From assembly GCF_047675955.1 (NCBI RefSeq), contig NC_132927.1:64275702-64339701 (forward strand): a DNA stretch of 64,000 bases, written 5' to 3'. The DNA is from Chlorocebus sabaeus (Eukaryota; Chordata; Mammalia; Primates; Cercopithecidae). Position 1 is the first letter of the stretch; every line of letters begins with the position of its first letter. A program made the translations under genes and the position numbers. Of the stretch, positions 11,791 through 22,117 are shown one piece after another. Below the pieces are notes generated by a model. It was not told the origin of the DNA, ran no database searches, and saw only the letters and a program-made list of their open reading frames with translations.

Positions 11791-11905
11791 CATACTTCCC
11801 TATTTATTAAACATACTTATTTTGTGTTATATTAATTTTATCTCTAAAATTTTGTGGATTTGATTTACTTTGCTGTTTCTGCTCAATCTCAAACATAGTT
11901 ACTTA

Positions 11906-11910
<5 letters not shown>

Positions 11911-11937
<27 letters not shown>
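11911..11937. repeat. (GT)n microsatellite
   Basis: About 13 GT units, within the GPR65 intron. Confidence 0.95.
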
Positions 11938-11940
<3 letters not shown>

Positions 11941-12234
11941 AAGGTCATATTTGTTGGAACTCTTATCTGTAGGATTCTTTGAGGCCTGAGTTAAAGAGGA
12001 CTTGTTCAAGGGGGAATCTGTGTCTACTTCTTCCAGGAGCCTAGAATTTATTTTTTCATATATAGTTAACCTTTATTTTTGGTGAATGTATTTTCATAAT
12101 TATGTAAATTGTTTATTTATTGTTTTGTTCCTCTCAATTACATTTTATATATGAGGATAGAAATAAAATCAAATTTCTTAGGAAGGCATATATGTTCCAT
12201 CTGCAGCTAAAACAGATGTGTGTTTGTCAAGATG

Positions 12235-12985
12235 CTCTACATGCCATCTCACACAGCCTTTCGATTCCACTCTTTAATGTTTTCATTGCAATACAATACA
12301 CATGCAGCAAAATGCACATATCCTAAGTGTACAACTTGATGCATTTCTACAAACTGAACATGCTCATGGAACCAGCCACCCCTATCAAGAAATAGAACAT
12401 TACCAAATCTCAGAAGTCCTCCTCAAGCCCTCTTCCAGCAGTACCCAGCCTTTCCCCAAAGATAGCCACTACCCAGACTCCTAACAGCATATATTAACTT
12501 AGCCTGGTTTGTATCAGGTAATGCATACTGTTTTGTGTCATTTTTTATCACTCAGCATTATATTTGTGATTTTCAACCATGTGATTGCATGTAGCAATAA
12601 TTTATTCATTGAGGTGTAGATTTCAACAGTGTTACTATATCCCAATTTACTCATCTATTATACTACTAATGGGCATTCTATTTAGGGGATATTACAAGTA
12701 GTGTTACTGTGAATATTCTAATTCTAGTACCTGTCTTTTGGTTAACATATGTATGCATTTATGTTGACCACATACCTAGAGGTGGAATTGCTGGATCATA
12801 TGGTATGCATAAGTGCCAAATGATTTTTTTAATCAACAGCATATGAGTCAAGGCGTTCTATTTCCTCCCTAACACTTGATATTTTGTCTTATTTTCATTT
12901 TATTTATTCTGTTGGGTGTGTAGTGGTATATCATTTTAATTTTAGTTTGAATTCCTCTGATGACTAATGAAGTTGAACATGTAGG
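12235..12985 (-). mobile_element. L1M 3' fragment
   Basis: Antisense old L1: a tgcatttctacaaactgaac-like block, tagccactacccagactcc, gaggtggaattgctggatca and the terminal cctctgatgactaatgaag. Confidence 0.65.
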
Positions 12986-13275
12986 TTGGCCTGAAGTTTG
13001 CAGGACCAAACTAATAATGTAGACCCAGACCCAGTTTCCAAGTGAGGACCCCACAGGCCACAACTACTTAGGGTAGAATTTTTTATTGTAACTCCTCACA
13101 GAAACCAAGCAGAGGCAGGGAAATTGCCATCTTTTCTCTACTATCTGCAAATCTCTGTGGAATTTGTTATTTTGTTTATTTTCTAGTTCGCCCTTTCCCT
13201 GACAGCAGAGGTTCCTGGATCCCATGTGTTTGGGATGGTCAAGGACCCCTTCTTACCTGCATAGGCCCAAGCTTT

Positions 13276-13437
13276 GTCTCTAGTTTCTCTGATCCCTAGT
13301 GATTTGGATCCCTAGTGATTCATATGCCTTAGGCCATCCAGAGCTCCAACGCTCACTCACCTCCCTGATAGCAGCTCCTACCTCCTTTCTTCCATCAGGA
13401 ATTTCTCCCCTCTTTGGAAGCTTCCCTATTTATTTAA
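13276..13437 (+). repeat. Direct duplication, copy 2 (GPR65 intron)
   Basis: Second copy of 11641-11790. It carries a small internal tandem repeat (gatccctagtgatt twice) that the first copy lacks. 13438-14171 beyond it is unclassified AT-rich intron. Confidence 0.85.
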
Positions 13438-14180
13438 AAGGCTGTTTTTCACATTTTATTCCTGTTTTTCAGGTTGATAAAGCTAAAAGGTTTCAGGAGT
13501 TTTAGTTCTCTGCTTAAGAGTGAAATATGATATATTCTCCCATATGGTTTACTCTGCTAGTAGGATTCTTGTGACTTGTGATGGCAGGTCTTTTTGTGCT
13601 CAGGATTAATCAACAGTTGAGACGGAGTGATTCTGGTGCCCTGAAGAGTGTTTCTACAAAGCTTTCTGTGAAGGTATTCACCAGGTGAATAAGCCACCAG
13701 TAAGCCTCAGCAGCAAAAGGATATAGACAAAATATTTCTCTACTCCAGTATGGAGAGAAGGATAGAACCTTTACTTTTATGTGAATCTATAACATCAGAG
13801 CTTTAAAACAGACACTAACCTAATAAACCATCAGATATAAAGATGGAAATTAATGATTCCAAGATTTTACCCAGAATTGAGAACATTCTGTCCTCTCATT
13901 TATAAAAGTATAAGAAAAATAAAGTGAGTTAGTCTACAGAGGAAACAAAAAGAAAACAGAAGTAGGATTGTCTAATTATATGCTAAGATTTAACAAACTG
14001 CTACATTTTAAAATTCTAAAACTTTATTGTATTTCTATTATAGTATTTCTTTGGATAATAAGGTGAGTTTTGAAAATGCCATACACCTAGATTGCATATG
14101 AAATTAGAAATTTGAAATCATATAACCATAGAGTTGATCATACATGCAAAAGTATTTATCAATAACAGACAAATAACAGA

Positions 14181-14993
14181 TTTTTTTTTCTTTTATTATA
14201 CTTTAAGTTCTAGGGTACATGTGCACAACGTGCAGGTTTGTTACATATGTATACATGTGCCACGTTGGTGTGCCGCACCCATTAACTCATCATTTACATT
14301 AGGTATATCTCCTAATGCTATCCCTCCTCACTACCCCCTCCCCACAATAGGACCCGGTGTGTGATGCTGCCCTTCCTGTGTCCAAGTGATCTCATTGTTC
14401 AATTGCCACCTATGAGTGAGAACATGCGGTGTTTGGTTTTCTGTTCTTCCAATAGTTTGCTGAGAATGATGGTTTCCAGCTGCACCCATGTCCCTACAAA
14501 GGACACAAACTCATCCTTTTTTATGGCTGCATAGTATTCCATGGTGTGTATGTGCCACATTTTCTTAATCCAGTCTGTCACTGATGGACATTTGGGTTGA
14601 TTCCAAGTCTTTGCTATTGTGAATAGTGCCGCAATAAACATACATGTGCCTGTGTCTTTATAGCAGCATGACTTATAATCCTTTGGGTTATCCCCAGTAA
14701 TGGGATGGCTGGGTCGAATGGTATTTCTAGTTCTAGATCCTTGAGGAATCACCACACTGTTTTCCACAATGGTTGAACTAGTTTACAGTCCCACCAACAG
14801 TGTAAAAGTGTTTCTATTTCTCCACATCCTCTCCAGCACCTGGTGTATCCTGATTTTTTAATGATTGCCATTGTAACTGGTGTGAGATGGTATGTCATTG
14901 TGGTTTTGATTTGCATTTCTCTGATGGCGAGTGATGATGAACATTTTTTCATGTGTCTGTTGGCTGTATGAATGTCTTCTTTTGAGAAGTGTC
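14181..14993 (-). mobile_element. 5'-truncated L1P insertion in GPR65 intron
   Basis: Antisense 3' UTR and C-terminal ORF2 of a primate L1 (the terminal ORF2 codons, read on the - strand, end in GGN). The target duplication aataacagattttt flanks both ends (from 14172 and from 14994). The right end is 326 bp from the predicted exon 2 acceptor. It is little diverged, so primate-lineage in age. Confidence 0.92.
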
Positions 14994-15319
14994 AATAACA
15001 GATTTTTTTATCTTTAGCTGCTAAAATGGCTTTTTAACTTGAGTTTTGTGTTATTGGGTTATGTCCATTGAGAAATATAATTCACTCTAATCTAGCATGC
15101 CTCAGGTAATTCTTATTTGAAATAAGTAAAATATCTTGGCTTGACTTTATTTACTGAAGTCACTAAGATAATCTTCCCATTTTAAACACCTCACTGTAAC
15201 TTAATGCATTTTCAATATCTTCAATAAATGAAACAAAAAGGGACTATTTCAAAATCATGATTGTAATGAACTTATGCATCTTAAACATCTAAACAATTTT
15301 AATTCATCTTTCATTACAG

Positions 15320-15769
15320 AAAGAAAGGAATTTTAAAAGGAAATACCAATCTCTGTGAAAACAAAGCCTTGTATGTTTGCACCAATCTACTGTGAGATTT
15401 ATGAAGAAAAACAAATTGCGGACAACTCTCCACGTACACTTACAAATGCCTCAGTTGATCCTTGTGGGCTGCTTGTCAGCATTCTGTGATAATGAACACA
15501 TGGACTTCTGTTTATTAAATTCAATTGACCTCTTTAGCCAACTGCGAGGAGCCTGGATTTTGACTTCCAACTGCTGATATCTGTGTAAAAATTGATCTAC
15601 GTCCACCCTTTAAAAGCATCGATGAATTAATTAGAACTTTAGACAACAAAGAAAAATTGAAAAAGAATTCTCAGTAAAAGAGAATTCGATGTTCAAAACG
15701 AACTACGACGAGACAAGACTTTTCTGTTTACTTCCTAAGAACTAATATAATTGCTACCTTAAAAAAAAA
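15320..15769 (+). other. GPR65: GPR65 exon 2 5' UTR with upstream ORFs
   Basis: 450 bp between the predicted acceptor and the start codon, with at least five upstream ATGs. The first (15373) opens a 38-codon ORF ending at 15489. The second (15401) opens an overlapping 58-codon ORF ending at 15577. Others at 15492, near 15622 and near 15689 stop quickly. None reaches the main ATG in frame. The two long upstream ORFs have poor initiation context (T at -3), whereas the receptor ATG has A at -3. This arrangement normally lowers main-ORF translation. Confidence 0.55.
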
Positions 15770-16783
15770 ATGAACAGCACATGTATTGAAGAACAGCATG
15801 ACCTGGATCACTATTTGTTTCCCATTGTTTACATCTTTGTGATTATAGTCAGCATTCCGGCCAATATTGGATCTCTGTGTGTGTCTTTCCTGCAAGCAAA
15901 GAAGGAAAGTGAACTAGGAATTTACCTCTTCAGTTTGTCACTATCAGATTTGCTCTATGCATTAACTCTCCCTTTATGGATTGATTATACTTGGAATAAG
16001 GACAACTGGACTTTCTCTCCTGCCTTGTGCAAAGGCAGTGCTTTTCTCATGTACATGAATTTTTACAGCAGCACAGCATTCCTCACCTGCATTGCCATTG
16101 ATCGGTATTTGGCTGTTGTCTACCCTTTGAAGTTTTTTTTCCTAAGGACAAGAAAATTTGCCCTCATGGTCAGCCTGTCCATCTGGACATTGGAAACCAT
16201 CTTCAATGCCGTCATGTTGTGGGAAGATGAAACAGTTGTTGAATATTGCGATGACAAAAAATCTAATTTTACTTTATGCTATGACAGATACCCTTTAGAG
16301 AAATGGCAAATCAACCTCAACTTGTTCAGGACGTGTACAGGCTATGCAGTACCCTTGGTCACCATCCTGATCTGCAACCGGAAAGTCTACCAAGCTGTGC
16401 GGCACAATAAAGCCACAGAAAACATGGAGAAGAAGAGAATCATAAAACTACTGGTCAGCATCACAGTTACCTTTGTCTTATGCTTTACTCCCTTTCATGT
16501 GATGTTGCTGATTCGCTGCATTTTAGAGCATGATGTGTACTTCAAAGACCACAGCAAGTCTGGGAAGCGAACTTACACAATGTATAGAATCACGGTTGCA
16601 TTAACAAGTTTAAATTGTGTTGCTGATCCAATTCTGTACTGTTTTGTAACCGAAACAGGAAGATATGATATGTGGAATATATTAAAATTCTGCACTGAGA
16701 GGTGTAATACATCACAAAGACAAAGAAAACGCATACTTTCTGTGTCTACAAAAGATACTATGGAATTAGAGGTCCTTGAGTAG
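15770..16783 (+). CDS. GPR65: GPR65, proton-sensing G-protein-coupled receptor
   Basis: 337-codon uninterrupted ORF, the full length of mammalian GPR65 (TDAG8/psychosine receptor). Seen: a short N-terminus with an NST sequon at residue 2, seven hydrophobic segments (about 15-40, 50-72, 88-110, 130-150, 183-203, 224-248, 270-293), Cys87 at the top of TM3, the DRY motif at 111-113 followed by LAVVYP, a second sequon NFT at 166-168 in loop 2, DPILY at 286-290 in place of NPxxY, and a basic, Ser/Thr-rich tail ending in an acidic stretch. Family knowledge: plasma-membrane receptor of the GPR4/GPR65/GPR68/GPR132 group, activated by extracellular acid through histidine and acidic residues, mainly coupling to Gs and cAMP, expressed in lymphoid and myeloid cells. 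The start is the first ATG in frame and has A at -3. The whole CDS lies in one exon, as in human. It differs from human at scattered sites (I recall Ile110 and the loop-3 stretch near 255-264), so it is an ortholog in another primate. Confidence 0.98.
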   Translation: MNSTCIEEQHDLDHYLFPIVYIFVIIVSIPANIGSLCVSFLQAKKESELGIYLFSLSLSDLLYALTLPLWIDYTWNKDNWTFSPALCKGSAFLMYMNFYSSTAFLTCIAIDRYLAVVYPLKFFFLRTRKFALMVSLSIWTLETIFNAVMLWEDETVVEYCDDKKSNFTLCYDRYPLEKWQINLNLFRTCTGYAVPLVTILICNRKVYQAVRHNKATENMEKKRIIKLLVSITVTFVLCFTPFHVMLLIRCILEHDVYFKDHSKSGKRTYTMYRITVALTSLNCVADPILYCFVTETGRYDMWNILKFCTERCNTSQRQRKRILSVSTKDTMELEVLE

Positions 16784-16945
16784 AACCAAGGATGTTTTGA
16801 AGGGAAGGGAGGTTTAAGTTACATATTATTATATCATCAAGATTATGTTTTGAAAAGGAAATCTAGCATATGAGGGGACTAAGGGTTCTCAGAATGATAT
16901 TTTAATCCTGTCTAATAAAAATATCTTAAGAGTGCCGTGTACAGC
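16784..16945 (+). terminator. GPR65: GPR65 proximal 3' UTR and poly(A) signal
   Basis: A canonical AATAAA lies at 16914-16919, about 130 bp after the stop codon, followed by a T/G-containing stretch after 16940. It can serve as a proximal polyadenylation site. My recollection is that human transcripts run a few kb further, so this may be one of several 3' ends. Confidence 0.5.
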
Positions 16946-17244
16946 TCCCTCCCTGAGTTTTATTAAATGACATATATTGAACAAAGTTCAATATTTTCTT
17001 AATGACTCAGGGACATTTGCTAATGCCAATTGTTTTTGTATCTGTGCTATAATCCCTTAGAGTCAGTAAAGTATGTAGGACTGTTTCTTCCTTTGTGTCT
17101 GGGTTTTATGATTTTTCTCACTCTTTCTTTGGATTCCAGGGTGTCAGCCATCAGTTCTCCTAATTTTTTGTACCGGTCTTCAACAACCCCAGCTACTGAA
17201 TACTGCTTCTAATCTCCTCATTCATTAACAAATCTTTCTTTTTT

Positions 17245-17660
17245 TTATCTTGTATAAAATAACTGCTTTATTGACACAAAATTTACATAACTTAAAATTC
17301 AACTTTGTAATGTGTACAATTTGGTGATTTTTAGTATATTCACAGAGCTGTGCAACCATCACCACACTCAAAAAATTTTCATCACCCACCAAAGAAATCT
17401 TATACTCTTAGGAGTCACTCCCTGTTCTCCTGTCCATGCCAGTTATTAATTTACTTTCTGTCTCTAAGGATTTTCACATTCTGAATATTTCATATAAATA
17501 GAATTACACAATTTGTGGCCTATTGTGACGTATTTCACTTAGTATAATGGTTTCAAGTTTTAGCCATACATAGAATGTATCAGCACTTCATTTCTTTTTA
17601 TGGCCTGATGGGATTCTGCTGCATGGTTATACTACATTTTGTTTATCTAATCACTTGGCT
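17245..17660 (-). mobile_element. L1M 3' fragment
   Basis: Antisense L1M: tattgacacaaaatttacat, gtgcaaccatcaccacactc, tttcacttagtataatgg and ttatggcctgatgggattct. 16946-17244 before it is unclassified. Confidence 0.65.
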
Positions 17661-17800
17661 TCATTAACAAATATTTATTGAATCCATTCCATAAACTAGG
17701 TTTTGAGTTAAGTGCTGGAACTATGAAGGAAATGGTCTCATGAAGCCTCACGAAGTTTACATTAGTTCAAAAGTGTAGTCTCTGAGCTTGAAGATTTCTA
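17661..17800. repeat. Ancient repeat-like segment
   Basis: Has the common atttattgaatccattcc ... aagtgctggaac pattern of old mammalian repeats. Family not assigned. Confidence 0.3.
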
Positions 17801-17972
17801 TATAAAGGAAAAGGAAATAGGCTCTGAGTTTTATTTTGATCTCTTTTTAATTTATAACTGGGTATAACATAGTTGAAATTACCAGAAGTTTAATGTATAG
17901 AAAATAAATAGTTCTATTGTATCTTTCTTTTTGGACTTAGAATCTTAGAATATTTGAATATTTTGAGAGTTC

Positions 17973-18267
17973 TTTTTTGTTTTTGAGTTCGAGTCTCTAT
18001 TGTCCACGCTGGAGCGGAGTGGTGCGATCTCCACTCACTGCAACCTCCACCTCTCAGGTTCAAGCGATTCTCCTGCCTCAGCCTCCCACGTAGCTGGGGT
18101 TACAGGCACCTGCCACCACACCCAGCTAATTTTTGTATTTTTGGTAGAGACAGGGTTTCACCATGTTGCACAGGCTGGTCTCGATTGAACTCCTGACCTC
18201 AAAGTGATCATCCCAACTAGGCCTCCCAAAATGCTGAGATTACAGGCATGAGCCACCATTCCTGGCC
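17973..18267 (-). mobile_element. Alu (older AluS-like)
   Basis: Antisense Alu, somewhat diverged, ending in attcctggcc. Imperfect agagttct/agagtctt flanks are consistent with a target duplication. It forms an inverted pair with the Alu at 18499. Confidence 0.9.
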
Positions 18268-18498
18268 AAGAGAGTCTTGATACAACATATTCTTTTGAAT
18301 CCTCATTGTGGAAATTGCCTAGTTGTAAGTAGACACTCAGTAAACATTTTCCTCACCAAAATATTTTTAAGGATTTTTCTACCCTTCTCCTTTTCTTTCC
18401 TTTCCTTTTCTTGCCTGTTCTTTCCACTGCCCCCAAAATGATCAGATAGCAAATACCTTGATAACATGTGGTGCCCTCACATTAAAAAACAAAATACT

Positions 18499-18790
18499 GG
18501 GCTGGGCATGGGGGCTCATGTCTGTAATCCCAGCACTTTGGGAGGCTGAGGCGGGCAGATCACCTTGGGTCAGGAGTTCAAGACCAGGCTGACCAATATA
18601 TGAAACCCCATCTCTACTAAAAATTCAAAAATTAGCCAGGCCTGGCCTGGTGGCATGTGCCTGTAATCCCAGCTGCTTGTGAGGCTGAGGCAGGAAAATC
18701 GCCTGAACCCGGGAGGCGAAGGTTGCAGTGAGCCGAGATTGCACCACTGCACTCCAGCCTGTGCAACAAGAGCGAAACTCCGTCTCAAAA
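18499..18790 (+). mobile_element. Alu (AluS-like)
   Basis: Sense Alu from ggctgggcatgggggctca to gtctcaaaaa. It lies 231 bp from, and opposite to, the Alu at 17973-18267. Confidence 0.93.
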
Positions 18791-19189
18791 ATATATAGAG
18801 GTAATAAGAAAGATCAATATTTTTTCAATAATTAACATCTAGACACACACTGAAAAATCAGTGAGTGCACAAACTGACTCCATTACCCATGAAAGTCTTC
18901 CATGATGGTGTGTGTACATAACAGAAAACCACCTTACTTCGAGGACATACGCACATTCTCTGTTCTTTGCATTCTTCAGATCATAACCTTTTTAGAGAAT
19001 TAGTTAATATTTCCTCTGGGCACTCTGAGACACACATATGTTTAAAGACTAAATATTCATTAACATGAAAAATAATGAAAATAATTTGGGCTGACTGATT
19101 CGTTACTGACACATTATTGGCAGCCTGTGAGTCGCACATTTGTAAAAGATCCAAAACCAGTGTTGCCCACGTCTGGAAACTCAGGTGCA

Positions 19190-19290
19190 GATTAAGTGTC
19201 TTCTCCAAGATCACACAGTTGGTTGCAAACAGAGCCAGATCTGGAACCCAGGAATGCTGACTTCCCTCCAGAGTTGTTTCTCCCTCTTTG
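19190..19290 (-). repeat. MIR fragment
   Basis: Antisense MIR core: ttctccaagatcacacagtt, gagccagatctggaaccca and tgacttccctccagag. 18791-19189 before it is unclassified. Confidence 0.5.
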
Positions 19291-19864
19291 TGATCTTTTT
19301 TGCTCATTTCTACCATTTCTTTCTTTAGGCTTGATAAAGACATATGCATGGAAAGCTGTTCAGTGTAGTGATGAGGTTTAGGTCATGATAAAGGAAAAAG
19401 GAGAGTTATTTCCTTAATTAATACATCTGGAAATACAATATATCATGTAGATAGTAATTAAAGTGATCTGTAATAGAGAATCTATTAGGACTTTTCCTCA
19501 GCTGGTTATACAAAGAGACGTAGCAAATACATATTTGTGGCACCCTTAATAAGAACGTTGTACTTCATGATTAACAGCAAAACATGGATTTGGGATGTTG
19601 TGAGATGAGTCCCCAGATGAACCAGCTTCCCATGCCTTCTAGCAGCCTATCTTTCCTATCGGAGTCTATCATGGAGAATCCATGTTGACCGGATACTTAT
19701 ATGATTTCAGACAAAACACTCTAGCAGCGACCTAAAATTATCCAAAATTTCAGCATTCGAGAGTTATTTAATTTTTAAAGGCTTTTTAGGTTTTTTATTA
19801 AATTTTCCCAGTAAACTGAAAGTACTTCCGGAAGGGATAAGACCTTCTAGCTGTTATCACCTGG

Positions 19865-20030
19865 GATTTATTGTCAGAAGACCTGGATTAGAGGACCAGA
19901 ACACCCACTTACTAGCTGTTTGACCTCCAAACATTTTTGTGATTTTTCCCAACACTCAATTTTTACAAAATGCAGGGACAGTAGTAATACCTGCTTTTAA
20001 TCAGCAGATGTGAAAACACTTTGTAATCTG
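19865..20030 (+). repeat. MIR fragment
   Basis: Sense MIR: gtcagaagacctggatta, acttactagctgtttgacct and a degraded caaaatgcagggacagtagtaatacc stretch. The neighbouring 19291-19864 and 20031-20880 are unclassified, except AATAAA hexamers near 20427 and 20703. Confidence 0.55.
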
Positions 20031-20880
20031 TGGTGAGTTTGTCAAAATGTTCGTAATTATTAGTTATTCTCATCTTTATTAGGATTAATGGACAGCAACC
20101 CAAGAGATAAAAAGTCCCTGGAGCAACACTGGGGTAGGAATGTAGCAATGGCAGCTGGCAGGAGCTGGCTGTAGGGCACCACTGCTATAGCTACTTTCTC
20201 CAAGGGGTTAAATACATCCATTAAGGTAATTTAAAGACCTTCATTTTTCTTTTTCTGTGTACCATTCTCACCCCTAGTACCTTCCTGCTCTTAGGAGTTC
20301 GTGATTCTGAGGAGACATACACTGTGGACATCAATGTACAGGTTGACGTCCATTTATCACTTGTTTAAAAATTGTTGACTTTTGGTTTTCTCATTCAAAA
20401 TGTTATTTTCTAATATAATGAACTGAAAATAAACCTCTTGGACAGGCCAGAGAAAGGACTGATTATAAGTTTGTAAAACTTCCATCTTCTCTACCTAGTC
20501 TGGGGAGGCTTCATGGATGAAGAGGAACTTAAAAACACCCAAAAGAATGAACTCATTTTTTTCAAATTATGTAACATTATCTCCCCCAGAGCATCCTGAG
20601 CAAATCTGCTCACCCAGCCTGATTTATTCCTTTTTCTGTCTCAAGCTAAGCTAATAAGACTCCCCAAGACATTAGATTTCTATTCTTTAATGTGATGATC
20701 AAATAAATAATTACTTACCAAAGGCCTCTGTGGACTTTGTTGATTTCTTTCTTTTTAATTAGCACTGATTTTAGAATAGAATTTGTAATACAGAACACAC
20801 ATTCTTTTTACAACACGTTTATCTTGCCCTATGCTTCTTTTCGTCCAATCCTCATGTTCATCATTCTGCTAGCTATGCAT

Positions 20881-21040
20881 GGGCGGGCCCCTGTGCTTTC
20901 CTGGATAAACCCATCCGTTGGTTGCTATGGAAACACAATGGCTACTATAGCACCCTAACCCAGGAAGCTTTTGTAATGATAGACTCCTTTGTCTTGGTCT
21001 ATCCGGTGACCGGCCATGGAATCAGAAAACTTCCGGCAGC
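20881..21040. promoter_or_regulatory. Candidate regulatory element: GC box, RFX X-box, ETS site
   Basis: A short CpG-containing island in AT-rich DNA. It holds gggcgggccc at 20881-20890, a near-perfect palindromic X-box gttgctatggaaac at 20921-20934, ccggtgaccggcc near 21003-21015 and an ETS/GABP-type acttccgg at 21029-21036. The combination is typical of a promoter or active enhancer. Seen as motifs only; activity is inferred. Confidence 0.4.
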
Positions 21041-21447
21041 CGATGCACAGACAGAAAGTATACTTACAAACAACTTGCCCATCTCACAAAAACAAGCAAA
21101 AATCCCTGGGCCCTTTGAGCACGTCCTCTAAGGTGTCCTAATACCAACTAGTAGAACACACATCACCTCCTTAACTTTTGAAATAATGCACCATCAGGTT
21201 GCTTTTATTTTCTCGTTTGCAAAATCAACATCTGGGGGGCATTTTTAAGATTCTCTCTCTCAGTCCCTCCTTCCGTCTTTCTCCCGCAACCAGAAGGGTC
21301 TGCCAAGGGAGTTATGGTAAGAAAACTTCTAACTGCATTTTTACACTACTGTACTGGAAAAATCCAGTTCTGACTGCGTTTTATTTACATCTACTAGGTA
21401 GACACCTTTGGGGAGAAATAATAGAAATTTAATTTAAAGGAAGGTAG

Positions 21448-21768
21448 GGCCGGGCATGGTGGCTCACGCCTGTAATCCCAGCACTTTGGGAGGCTGAGGC
21501 AGGTGGATCACCAGAGGTCAGGAGTTTGAGACTAGCCTGGCCAACATGGTGAAACCCCATCTTTACTGAAAATACAAAAATTAGTTGGGTATGGTGGCGC
21601 ATGCCTGTAATCCCAGCTACGCCTGTAGTCCCAGCTACCTGGGAGGCTGAGGGAGGAGAATCGCTTGAACCTGGGAGGTGGAGGTTGCGGTGAGCCGAGA
21701 TGGTGCCATTGCACTCCAGCCTGGGCGACAAGAGTGAAACTCCGTCGAAAAGAAAAGGAAAGAAAGTA
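21448..21768 (+). mobile_element. Alu with internal duplication
   Basis: Sense AluS-like copy. A short segment (cgcctgtagtcccagctac) is present twice at 21603-21640. It ends in an AAAAG-type tail. The flanking aaaggaaggtag and aaaggaaagaaagtag look like a degraded target duplication. Confidence 0.92.
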
Positions 21769-22104
21769 GACATTTACTATTTTGAAATTAGTTTTCATTT
21801 ATAATATAAAAACCTGATTCGACTCGTGAAAAAAAAATATTTGACCACTATCTTCTCTTTTATTCTTTGACATTTCAAACAGCTTAAAGATGGAGTGCAG
21901 CATGGTTAGTTTTGTGTTATTACTTACATTAGCTGAATGCACCTAGGTTGAAGGCATAAGCCTGCATGGGGAAAACGGATCAAATCTGGGGTGAGGGGGA
22001 AGTGATGTGGGGGTTAAGTTACCTCTTTTCTCTTCCAAAGATGCTGTTCTTACTGCATCACTTGTGGCTGGCCAGGAAAAGCCATTCAGGAGTTTTGTTT
22101 GTGG

Positions 22105-22117
22105 CCACTAGGTGGCG
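22105..22117 (+). promoter_or_regulatory. Candidate CTCF site
   Basis: ccactaggtggcg matches the CTCF core (CCASYAGRKGGC type), with gtgg before it and atcg after it. Confidence 0.45.

Larger units (their letters stand above)
9172..15319 (+). other. GPR65: Inferred GPR65 intron 1
   Basis: Bounded by the gtaagt donor at 9172 and a pyrimidine-rich acceptor ending in cattacag at 15312-15319. Length is 6148 bp. The interior is AT-rich and mostly repeat-derived: a MIR, L1M pieces, a GT microsatellite, a direct duplication and a 5'-truncated L1. 9172-10199 is AT-rich sequence in which I recognise nothing. Confidence 0.55.

Noticed and set aside
14399..14952. - strand ORFs of 122 and 67 codons
   Set aside because: They are the C-terminal part of L1 ORF2 in the truncated insertion at 14181-14993, not host genes.
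21429..21798. 114- and 88-codon - strand ORFs
   Set aside because: Translations of an antisense Alu; the same applies to ORFs at 18000-18188, 18570-18788, 27817-28029 and 32931-33161.
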